This document shows, one piece after another, positions 6,698-13,525 of a stretch of 14,698 bases of DNA (positions within the stretch are counted from its first letter, which is position 1; each line of letters begins with the position of its first letter). Source of the stretch: Alistipes sp. (GTDB lineage Bacteria; Bacteroidota; Bacteroidia; Bacteroidales; Rikenellaceae); contig JAFOZN010000298.1 in assembly GCA_017391185.1 (NCBI GenBank), positions 1-14,698 on the forward strand, given 5' to 3'. The notes beneath the pieces are model-generated. The model was given only the letters and a program-made list of their open reading frames with translations. It had not been told where the DNA came from and ran no database searches. The position numbers and the translations under genes were made by a program.

Positions 6698-9600
6698 ATG
6701 AAGAAAATTTTCTCATTGATTCTCTCGATTATGGCAGTCGTGACACTTAGTGCGCAGACTACTACATCGAGTATTAATGGTAAGGTTACGGACGCTAATG
6801 GCGAGGCATTGGTAGGTGCTACCATCATCGCTGTCCACACTCCATCAGGTACCGAGTATGGTACTGTGGCTAACTCTGACGGTCGCTACAACCTTCAGGG
6901 TATGCGTACCGGAGGTCCTTACAAGATCACAATCTCTTTCGTGGGTTTTGAGGCTGTAGAGCTTACAAACATCACATTGAGCCTCGGTGAGCCACGTACA
7001 TTTGACGTACAGCTCAAGGATACTCAGGAGATTGACGCAGTAGTGGTTGTCAGCACAGCAAACGACCGCTTCAACGCCAACAAGACTGGTGCAGGTGCTA
7101 ACTTCAACCGTGGTGTATTGGACAACCTTCCAACCACAGATCGTAGCATCGCCGACATCGCTCGTTTGACTCCTATGGCATCACTCACAAAGAGCTCTAA
7201 GGGTGGTATCTCATTCGCTGGTACAAACAACCGTTACAACTCATTCCAGATCGATGGTACTGTATCAAATGACGTTTTCGGTCTTACAGCATCAGGTACA
7301 AACGGTGGTCAGACAGAGGCTAACCCAGTATCTATGGAGACTATCGAGGAGGTACAGGTTGTAATCGCTCCTTATGATGTTCGCCAGAGTGGTTTTACAG
7401 GTGGTGGTATCAATGCCGTAACTAAGTCAGGTACAAACTCATACAAGGGTTCGGCTTATACATACTTCCGCAACCAGGACTTGGTAGGTAAGGGTGCAAG
7501 CGGTCAAGCTATGTCTGATCAGACAACTCAGACTTACGGTGCTACATTTGGTGGTCCTATTGTAAAGGATAAGCTCTTCTTCTTTGTGAGCGGTGAGTAC
7601 TACAACAACAAGACTCCAGAGACAGACTATTCTAAGTCAGTAGATGGCTTCGTAACTGCCGATCAGGTAAAGGAGCTTGCTCAGATCTACAAGACCATTA
7701 CTGGTTACTCTCTTGACGACACTTACGCACCTCACACTCCAGAGCTTTGGTCTGCAAACGTAATGAGCCGTATCGACTGGAATATCAACAAGGATCACAA
7801 GTTGATGGTTCGCTACAGCTTCTCTGGTGCAGATAAGGATCGTTATACTACTGCAGCTGGTTCATACAGCTTGAATAACTCTTCTTTCGATCAGGTTAAC
7901 CGCACACACTCATTGGTAGCTGAGTTGCAGTCTCGCTTCTCTAACAACCTTTCAAACGAGTTGCGTGCTGGTTGGACACGTGTTCGTGACTGGCGTGAGG
8001 CTCACGCTCCAAAGGGTGCGCCAAACGTATCAGTGACTGTAAATAATCCTACAAGCACAGGCTCGAACCGTAAGACTACTATCTACATGGGTACAGAGTA
8101 TTGTTCACACGCCAACCAGCTTGATCAGGATATCTTCACAATCACAGATAACCTTACTTGGTACAAGGGCAACCACACTATTACATTCGGTACTCACAAC
8201 GAGTTCTACAAGATGTACAACGTGTATGCTCAGAACGCTACTGGTAACTGGGCATTCAACTCTTTGGATGATTTCCGCAACAACAACGCCAGCACATTCT
8301 CATACACTTACTTCAACACTGACGATTTGGATGAGAACGGTAACTGGGGTGGTAAGTTCGGTGCTGCTCAGTTTGGTTTCTATGCTCAGGATGAGTGGCG
8401 TCCAAACGAGGACTTCACACTCACATACGGTATGCGTATCGACATCCCTGTAATGTTCGACAAACCAACAGAGAACAAGGAGTTCAACAACTCAGACTTG
8501 GCTAAGAAGTATGACGTACGCACAGGTGATGTTCCATCTGGCAAGATCCTCTACTCTCCACGTGTAGGTTTCCGTTGGTATGCTGACGAGGATCACAACA
8601 TCTTGTTGCGTGGTGGTGCTGGTCTCTTCACAGGTCGTGTACCATTTGTATGGATCTCTAACAACTTCTCTAACAACGGTGTTGAGCAGGTATCTATCCG
8701 TTCTACCGATAAGTCAATGAACCCTGTTTTGGGTAAGAACATCACAGGCGAGGATGTTAAGAACAAGGGCTTCAAGGCTTCTTCAGCTACAATCAACGTA
8801 GTGGACAAGAACTTCAAGTATCCACAGGTATTCCGTGTAAACTTGGCTACCGACATCAACTTCGGTGCTGGCTGGCAGGCTACTTTGGAGGCTCTCTACT
8901 CTAAGACTTTGAACGAGCTTTATGTTCAGGATATCGCATACCAGCGTACAGGTCGTGCATTCCGCGCAGTTCCTGGTAATTATAACGCGAACGCTCCACT
9001 TTACAAGAAGGTTACTTCTTACTCTGACGTGATCTATATGACCAACACTAACAAGGGTTATACATACTCACTCACTGCTCAGATCAAGAAGTCATTCGCA
9101 TGGGGCTTGAGCTTGGATGCTGCTTATACATTCGGTCACTCATACACTATGTATGATGGTACTTCTTCTGTTGCTTACTCTAACTGGAAGTACAACTATG
9201 CTCGTGATACTAACGATCCTGAGTTGGCTATTTCTGGTTTCGACATTCCACACCGTATCATGGCTTCTGCTAACTTCAACAAGAGCTATGGTAAGAACAA
9301 CCGTTGGGCAACTCACGCATCACTCATCTATGAGGGTCGCGCAGGTCAGCCATACTCACTCACTTATTACTTCAACAAGAACCTCGACTCTAAGGCAGGT
9401 GGCGGTTACTCAATGAACGGTGATGGTTACAACGGTAACGACTTGATCTATATCCCTACTCAGGCTGACATGGACAAGATGAACTGGAAGAGCGACAAGG
9501 ATAAGGCTAACTTCGAGGAGTTTATCCAGAGCGACAAGCGTATGCGCGAGAATCGCGGTAAGTATTCTGAGCGTAACCAGTTCCGTATGCCATTCGAGAG

Positions 9601-9883
9601 CCAGTTCGACCTCAGCGTATCACAGGACTTCTGCTACAACGTAAAGCGCGGCAGCAAGATCACTTTGATGTGGACTGTAATGAACTTCGCAAACCTCTTG
9701 AACAAGGATTGGGGTAAGTACTACTCTAACACATATTCATACTCTCCACTCACAGTTGCATCGGCTAATGTTGACGACAAGGGTAACGTATCACCTGTAT
9801 TCCAGTACTACTCAACAGGTAAGTATCTCGATGATTACTACTCACGTTGGAGAATGCAGCTTGGCGTTCGTATCACATTCTAA
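6698..9883 (+). CDS. TonB-dependent outer-membrane receptor, Oar-like, with carboxypeptidase-regulatory-like N-terminal domain
   Basis: The 1061-residue protein starts with a signal peptide (MKKIFSLILSIMAVVTLSA, cleaved near residue 19). A CarboxypepD_reg-like domain follows (about 26-108: INGKVTDANGEALVGATI, SDGRYNLQG), then a TonB-box-like EIDAVVVVS (111-119). The plug domain spans about 134-250 (SIADIARLTP, FQIDGTVSND, GGGINAVTKSGTN). The rest is a beta-barrel ending in an aromatic residue (GVRITF). It should import an unknown large substrate across the outer membrane using TonB/ExbBD energy. No SusD-like gene follows, and the domain layout fits the Oar/OmpA-related type rather than a SusC. 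Codon use is strongly biased (AAC, AAG, GGT, CGT and CTC/TTG preferred), unlike its neighbours, which points to high expression. It is preceded by a strong promoter and long leader and followed by its own terminator. Confidence 0.93.
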   Translation: MKKIFSLILSIMAVVTLSAQTTTSSINGKVTDANGEALVGATIIAVHTPSGTEYGTVANSDGRYNLQGMRTGGPYKITISFVGFEAVELTNITLSLGEPRTFDVQLKDTQEIDAVVVVSTANDRFNANKTGAGANFNRGVLDNLPTTDRSIADIARLTPMASLTKSSKGGISFAGTNNRYNSFQIDGTVSNDVFGLTASGTNGGQTEANPVSMETIEEVQVVIAPYDVRQSGFTGGGINAVTKSGTNSYKGSAYTYFRNQDLVGKGASGQAMSDQTTQTYGATFGGPIVKDKLFFFVSGEYYNNKTPETDYSKSVDGFVTADQVKELAQIYKTITGYSLDDTYAPHTPELWSANVMSRIDWNINKDHKLMVRYSFSGADKDRYTTAAGSYSLNNSSFDQVNRTHSLVAELQSRFSNNLSNELRAGWTRVRDWREAHAPKGAPNVSVTVNNPTSTGSNRKTTIYMGTEYCSHANQLDQDIFTITDNLTWYKGNHTITFGTHNEFYKMYNVYAQNATGNWAFNSLDDFRNNNASTFSYTYFNTDDLDENGNWGGKFGAAQFGFYAQDEWRPNEDFTLTYGMRIDIPVMFDKPTENKEFNNSDLAKKYDVRTGDVPSGKILYSPRVGFRWYADEDHNILLRGGAGLFTGRVPFVWISNNFSNNGVEQVSIRSTDKSMNPVLGKNITGEDVKNKGFKASSATINVVDKNFKYPQVFRVNLATDINFGAGWQATLEALYSKTLNELYVQDIAYQRTGRAFRAVPGNYNANAPLYKKVTSYSDVIYMTNTNKGYTYSLTAQIKKSFAWGLSLDAAYTFGHSYTMYDGTSSVAYSNWKYNYARDTNDPELAISGFDIPHRIMASANFNKSYGKNNRWATHASLIYEGRAGQPYSLTYYFNKNLDSKAGGGYSMNGDGYNGNDLIYIPTQADMDKMNWKSDKDKANFEEFIQSDKRMRENRGKYSERNQFRMPFESQFDLSVSQDFCYNVKRGSKITLMWTVMNFANLLNKDWGKYYSNTYSYSPLTVASANVDDKGNVSPVFQYYSTGKYLDDYYSRWRMQLGVRITF

Positions 9884-9918
9884 TCTCACAGAGATATAGA
9901 TAATTGATATTCCTACGA

Positions 9919-9952
9919 GGAGTGCTTAATCGAAAGATTAGGCACTCCTTTT
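9919..9952 (+). terminator. Intrinsic terminator of the TonB receptor gene
   Basis: GGAGTGCTTAATC (9919-9931) pairs with GATTAGGCACTCC (9936-9948) around a GAAA tetraloop, 13 bp with one T-G pair, followed by TTTTG. A strong, classical terminator 35 bp after the stop codon. Confidence 0.93.
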
Positions 9953-9991
9953 GTTTGGGAGGTTAGCTCTCAACTTTAGATAATTTAGCAA

Positions 9992-10022
9992 TTGTGAAAT
10001 TCGCATAGAAAACTTATCTTTG
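9992..10022 (+). promoter_or_regulatory. umuDC promoter
   Basis: TTG (9992-9994) and TATCTTTG (10015-10022) are 20 nt apart, a consensus Bacteroidota promoter. Transcription would start within about 5-10 nt, leaving a very short leader before the umuD ATG at 10039. Confidence 0.75.
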
Positions 10023-10035
10023 TATAAACTTTATA
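10023..10035. repeat. 13-bp palindrome, copy 2 (also at 3855-3867)
   Basis: TATAAACTTTATA directly follows the umuDC -7 box and covers the likely transcription start, a position where a repressor would block initiation. It is identical to the copy upstream of the C_GCAxxG_C_C gene. Confidence 0.4.
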
Positions 10036-10038
10036 TCT

Positions 10039-10461
10039 ATGGCTGTATTAGAACAATTTCAGATAGAGTATAACTCTCAAGAGATAGAACTTTGTGGCGA
10101 TGTGAAGGCGGGATTCCCTTCGCCCGCAGATGATACACCTCACGAGAAGTTGGACCTTATGCGTCTTGTTGTACGCCATCCAGCTTCGACATTCTACTTT
10201 AGGATAAGCGGTGTGAGCATGGTTGACGATGGGTTCGATGAGGGAGATATTGTGGTGGTGGATCGTAGTTTGGAGCCAACAAACAATTCTACCGCAGTAT
10301 GCTTTATAGATGGGGAATTCACCATCAAAAAGATTCGCCAAGAGAAAGATTGCCTCTACCTGATGCCTGCCAACAAGGAGTATAAACCCATAAAGGTGAC
10401 AGCCGAGAATGAGTTTATGGTCTGGGGAGTAGTTACATACATTATAAAGAAGGTGTTGTAG
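10039..10461 (+). CDS. umuD: UmuD, self-cleaving subunit of DNA polymerase V
   Basis: The 140-residue protein is an S24/LexA-like peptidase without a DNA-binding domain. The autocleavage site reads KAGFPSPADD, cutting between A24 and G25. The catalytic serine is S60 (SGVSM) and the general-base lysine K97 (EFTIKK), the same numbering as the E. coli UmuD dyad. After RecA/ssDNA-stimulated self-cleavage, UmuD' dimers join UmuC as the translesion polymerase. The length is normal and the start fits, since little lies before the cleavage region. It is the first gene of a two-gene operon with a consensus promoter immediately upstream. SOS control is expected from the family; I cannot recognise a LexA box here. 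Confidence 0.96.
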   Translation: MAVLEQFQIEYNSQEIELCGDVKAGFPSPADDTPHEKLDLMRLVVRHPASTFYFRISGVSMVDDGFDEGDIVVVDRSLEPTNNSTAVCFIDGEFTIKKIRQEKDCLYLMPANKEYKPIKVTAENEFMVWGVVTYIIKKVL

Positions 10462-10464
10462 GAG

Positions 10465-11730
10465 ATGTTTGCATTGGCCGATTGCAACAACTTTTTTGTC
10501 TCTTGCGAGAGATTGTTTCGCCCCGATCTAAACGGGCGACCTGTCATTGTCTTGTCTAACAATGACGGTTGTGCCATTGCGCGCAGCAATGAGGCCAAAG
10601 CATTAGGCATACAGATGGGTGCCCCACTCTTCAAAATCAAGGATATAGTCAAACGCGAGGGTGTTACTATCTTTTCGGGCAATATGGCTCTATATGGCGA
10701 TATTTCACACAGAGTGCAACTCACCTTGCAGGAGTTTTCTCCTTCGATAGAAAAATATAGCATAGACGAGGCTTTTATCGACCTAAGAGGCATGGAGGAG
10801 CAAGACCTCGATGCTCTGGCAAAAGAGATTTCTCGCCGCTGTCTGCGCAATACAGGAATACCCGTTTCGGTAGGTATTGCACCGACAAAGACATTGGCTA
10901 AAATCGCTTCAAAATTATGTAAGAGCTATCCCAAATTGCGAGGTGGATGCTTTATGCATCGTCCTCAGGATATCGAGAAAGTCCTAAAGCGAACGCCCAT
11001 AGAGGATGTTTGGGGCATTGGCAGACGCTACTCCAAGCGATTGCATGAGATGGGAATACATACCGCTTATGAGTTTACACAATGTAATGCAGATTGGGTA
11101 CGTTCACTGATGGGCATAGGCGGAGAGCGCACTTGGCGAGAACTCAGAGGTGAAGCGTGTATAGAATTTGAAGACGGAGTACAACACAAACAATCAATCT
11201 GCACCTCTCGTAGCTTTTCGAGCGAAATATATGATCTAAAGGAGTTGCAGCGTCAAGTTGCAAAGTTCACCTCCATGACCGCAGAGAAACTTCGCAAGCA
11301 ACAATCTGTGTGCGGAGAGTTGCTGATTTTTGCATGGACAAATCGCTTCAAGGATGATAATGGATACAAAGGCAACAGCATAGTAATCCCATTCCAACGG
11401 GCAACAGACTCCACCATAGAGATGCTCAAAGCGGCAAACGAAGCTCTTCGGAAGATATATGTTACAGGATGTGGCTACAAAAAGGCTGGGGTCATTGCAT
11501 ACGAAATTTCGCCACGCAATCAGATCCAGGCACAACTATTCGATAACATGGAGAGTCGCAATCGACATAACAAAGTAATGCAGGCCATAGATTCGATCAA
11601 CCATGCGATGGGACACAACTCTATCATCATAGCCTCACAGGGCTTTGACGAGATAAAGATGCGCCATGAACATCGTTCACCTCGCTATACCACCGAGTGG
11701 AGCGAGATTCCCACAGTAAGTGTAAAATAG
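10465..11730 (+). CDS. umuC: UmuC, Y-family DNA polymerase V catalytic subunit
   Basis: The 421-residue protein has the Y-family catalytic acidic residues: D6 in ALADCNNFF and D101/E102 in YSIDEAFID. The palm motif GIAPTKTLAKIAS and the helix-hairpin-helix region (DVWGIGRRYSKRL) follow. A beta-clamp-binding motif QAQLF is at 355-359, then a DUF4113-type tail ending in SPRYTTEWSEIP. It copies past DNA lesions with low fidelity together with UmuD'. Its ATG is 3 bp after the umuD stop, and the GGAG between them overlaps the umuD TAG, implying translational coupling. Full length, no disruption. Confidence 0.97.
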   Translation: MFALADCNNFFVSCERLFRPDLNGRPVIVLSNNDGCAIARSNEAKALGIQMGAPLFKIKDIVKREGVTIFSGNMALYGDISHRVQLTLQEFSPSIEKYSIDEAFIDLRGMEEQDLDALAKEISRRCLRNTGIPVSVGIAPTKTLAKIASKLCKSYPKLRGGCFMHRPQDIEKVLKRTPIEDVWGIGRRYSKRLHEMGIHTAYEFTQCNADWVRSLMGIGGERTWRELRGEACIEFEDGVQHKQSICTSRSFSSEIYDLKELQRQVAKFTSMTAEKLRKQQSVCGELLIFAWTNRFKDDNGYKGNSIVIPFQRATDSTIEMLKAANEALRKIYVTGCGYKKAGVIAYEISPRNQIQAQLFDNMESRNRHNKVMQAIDSINHAMGHNSIIIASQGFDEIKMRHEHRSPRYTTEWSEIPTVSVK

Positions 11731-11738
11731 ATTTTACA
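11721..11738. repeat. 18-bp palindrome across the convergent umuC and HAD stop codons
   Basis: TGTAAAAT-AG-ATTTTACA has perfect 8-bp arms and contains the umuC TAG and, on the other strand, the HAD stop. It is AT-rich, with only one G-C pair per arm, so it would be a weak terminator. No better hairpin separates the genes. Confidence 0.45.
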
Positions 11739-12321
11739 ACAAAATCTCTCTAAGCTTTTGACAAGAGCTCACAGGATCCTCTCTATCGAAATGGAAGGTC
11801 TGAATACCAAACGACTGCGCAGCCAAGACATTCTCTACCCTATCATCAATAAAGAGTGTATCGGTAGGATTGAGTCCAAAACGAGAAAGCAGAATTTCAT
11901 ATATCTCAGGCATAGGCTTCACAACGCCCTCCTCACAAGAGATAACATCACCCTCGAAGTGGGAATATACCTCTTGATTCCTAAGATAGGCGATAAACTC
12001 TCTGGACATATTGGAGAGTACATATAGGCGATAGCCAGCCGCCTTAAGATCCGCAATCAATTCAGCTGTCGGCACAATACTCTCTTGGCGAGAAATAGAC
12101 AATTCGAGCATCTCTCGTGCGAAACTCTGTGACACACCGCGATAGAGGCTCAAATCCTCTACAACCCTATCAAAACTCGACACGCCGAGATCATAATCCA
12201 CCCAAAAACGAGGCATAGGCGACTGCGAGACATAGGAGAAGAATCTCTTATATTCATCGTCACTCTTCGCAGGATTTTGCGCAAAGACTACTCGCCCCAG
12301 ATCAAAAACAATATTTTTCAT
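11734..12321 (-). CDS. HAD-superfamily phosphatase, YihX-like
   Basis: The 195-residue protein has the four HAD motifs: motif I FDLGRVV with nucleophile D7 (glycine at D+2, as in YihX-type enzymes), motif II LSN (S103), motif III lysine K135 in VVKPMPEIY, and motif IV FIDD (D159, D160). A helical cap lies between motifs I and II, placing it in HAD subfamily IA. YihX dephosphorylates alpha-glucose-1-phosphate; related enzymes act on other small phosphate esters, so the substrate here is uncertain. Its 3' end is 3 bp from umuC in convergent orientation. A minus-strand TATATTTG (12333-12326) lies only a few bases before the ATG; if used, the mRNA would be nearly leaderless. Confidence 0.9.
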   Translation of the reverse strand: MKNIVFDLGRVVFAQNPAKSDDEYKRFFSYVSQSPMPRFWVDYDLGVSSFDRVVEDLSLYRGVSQSFAREMLELSISRQESIVPTAELIADLKAAGYRLYVLSNMSREFIAYLRNQEVYSHFEGDVISCEEGVVKPMPEIYEILLSRFGLNPTDTLFIDDRVENVLAAQSFGIQTFHFDREDPVSSCQKLREILL

Positions 12322-12385
12322 ATAACAAATATACTAAATCAACTCCAAACTTGCTATCATTCAGACAATAATTATTATCATTTTT

Positions 12386-12409
12386 TCGTTTTGAAAAGTA
12401 CGAAAACGA
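12386..12409. repeat. Inverted repeat in the divergent HAD/NigD-like intergenic region
   Basis: TCGTTTT (12386-12392) and AAAACGA (12403-12409) are perfect inverted arms separated by 10 bp. The overlapping TTTTCG/CGAAAA (12383-12388, 12401-12406) gives an alternative pairing. It lies between two divergent genes and upstream of the plus-strand -7 box, a plausible operator location, but the AT-richness lowers its weight. Confidence 0.35.
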
Positions 12410-12442
12410 TATTTTTAGAAGAGTTAAATAAATAAATTTTAG

Positions 12443-12450
12443 TATATTTG
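12443..12450 (+). promoter_or_regulatory. Candidate -7 box of the NigD-like gene
   Basis: TATATTTG is a full match to TAnnTTTG, 23 nt before the ATG at 12474. No clear TTG is present at the -33 distance, so this promoter may be weak or activated. Confidence 0.5.
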
Positions 12451-12473
12451 CCGACAATAAAATTTTTAAGTAG

Positions 12474-13202
12474 ATGAAAAGACTTTTAACTATCATTTTG
12501 GCTATGCTTTCGACCATGTTCGTAAGCACATCATGTAACGATGATTATCAGGAGACTCTTTCGGCCATCGTAACCGTAGTAGACGGCTCATACGATGTTT
12601 CGTATAGCATCCGATTTGGTGATGGCAAGACTGCCTATGTCACCAACACCAGCAAGTATAACTTCTCATTCCCTGCAGAGTTGGAAGGAGAGCAGCGAGC
12701 TATTATCTACTATTATATAGAAGATGAGGTAAAACCGGGGTACGACTATGTGATTACGCTTGTTGATGCGGGCACAGTCCCTACTATCATTGCTAAGGCA
12801 TCAGATCGCCTTGACACAGCCTTGGAGTCTTATGTAGATAAAGTAACAATCGAGGATCCATCATTCACAGACAACAAGTATCTGACTATGCTCCTATCGT
12901 TCATGGGCAACAAGCCAGATGTAAACACTCACAAATTCATGCTTGTATATAACAAGAATGTAGATAAGAGTGGCATGTTCCAGGATTCATACCCTAAGTC
13001 TGATGATGGATATTTGTGGTTGGAGCTATATCACTACAGAGGTACAGACGTGGAGGTAGAGCCATACTACATTTACAATTGTTTTAAGATTAGTCCTAAG
13101 CAGTTAGGCACAAAGGAGTTTAGCGAGTACAAGGGTATCAAGATTCTCCACAAGCCTATCGGCAAGACTAACAATACTGAGATTCTTACAATCAAGTTCT
13201 AA
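12474..13202 (+). CDS. NigD-like lipoprotein
   Basis: The 242-residue protein has a lipoprotein signal peptide with lipobox STSC (C21), followed by NDDY; acidic residues right after the cysteine are typical of surface-exposed Bacteroidota lipoproteins. The body has the layout of NigD-like proteins: an N-terminal OB-like part (about 30-105, with GEQRAIIYYYIEDEVKPGYDY) and a C-terminal beta domain (about 125-242, with KVTIEDPSFTDNKYLTMLLSF). NigD was named from a Bacteroides bacteriocin region, but the wider family has no established biochemical function. The ATG is set by the signal peptide. It is a single-gene unit with its own -7 box and a strong terminator. Confidence 0.8.
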   Translation: MKRLLTIILAMLSTMFVSTSCNDDYQETLSAIVTVVDGSYDVSYSIRFGDGKTAYVTNTSKYNFSFPAELEGEQRAIIYYYIEDEVKPGYDYVITLVDAGTVPTIIAKASDRLDTALESYVDKVTIEDPSFTDNKYLTMLLSFMGNKPDVNTHKFMLVYNKNVDKSGMFQDSYPKSDDGYLWLELYHYRGTDVEVEPYYIYNCFKISPKQLGTKEFSEYKGIKILHKPIGKTNNTEILTIKF

Positions 13203-13226
13203 GACTTTAAGTTATATAGATAGTTT

Positions 13227-13262
13227 AAAGTGTTGACTACTCAAATAGTCAACACTTTTCTT
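13227..13262 (+). terminator. Intrinsic terminator of the NigD-like gene
   Basis: AAAGTGTTGACTA (13227-13239) pairs perfectly over 13 bp with TAGTCAACACTTT (13246-13258), loop of 6 nt, followed by TCTTTTAT. It lies 24 bp after the stop codon. Confidence 0.92.
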
Positions 13263-13469
13263 TTATACTCATTTTAGGCTCTTAATCTAAAATCAGCGGT
13301 GGGTATCTAACGGGGGGGGATGAGTTTAGAAATGCTGCTCTCTCAGCACTCGTTACACTCGGCTATAGCATGACGTAAATTCACGACAATAGTAAAGTAC
13401 ATATTTCCATTTATTTCTTATTATCCACTATTCCCCAAGCAATCCCACAATCATCTTAAAAAAGGCACA
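13263..13469. other. Noncoding stretch with a G8 run and a short direct repeat
   Basis: About 200 bp between two facing terminators. It holds eight consecutive G's (13312-13319), very unusual in this AT-leaning intergenic DNA, and CACTCG-TTA-CACTCG (a 6-bp direct repeat with 3-bp spacer, 13348-13362). A 17-codon ATG frame begins right after the G run (13320-13373), but nothing supports it as a gene. I see no RNA gene or promoter. It could be a fragment of a dispersed intergenic repeat. Confidence 0.4.
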
Positions 13470-13504
13470 AAAAAAAGAGCGTATCCCCCGAAAAGGATAC
13501 GCTC
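13470..13504 (-). terminator. Intrinsic terminator downstream of nqrF
   Basis: Read on the minus strand, GAGCGTATCC (13504-13495) pairs with GGATACGCTC (13486-13477), 10 bp around an 8-nt loop, and is followed by a run of seven U's. It lies just after the nqrF stop at 13526 and, nqrF usually being the last structural gene, probably ends the nqr operon. Confidence 0.92.
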
Positions 13505-13525
13505 CATGCGATATTATCGAGCAAA

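Noticed and set aside
8121..8453. Alternative-frame ORFs inside the TonB receptor and the receiver/PPDK_N gene
   Set aside because: They are Thr/Ser/Leu- or Ile/His-rich shadows produced by the codon pattern of the real genes.
10039..10461. Possible LexA repressor instead of UmuD
   Set aside because: No N-terminal winged-helix domain is present (140 residues in total, cleavage site at residue 24), and umuC follows immediately.
12302..12529. Minus-strand 75-codon ORF overlapping the HAD and NigD-like starts
   Set aside because: Low-complexity AT-rich translation spanning a divergent promoter region, with no recognisable domain.
13320..13373. 17-codon ORF directly after the G8 run
   Set aside because: Too short, with no conserved features; G8 is not a normal ribosome-binding signal in this phylum. 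Likely chance.
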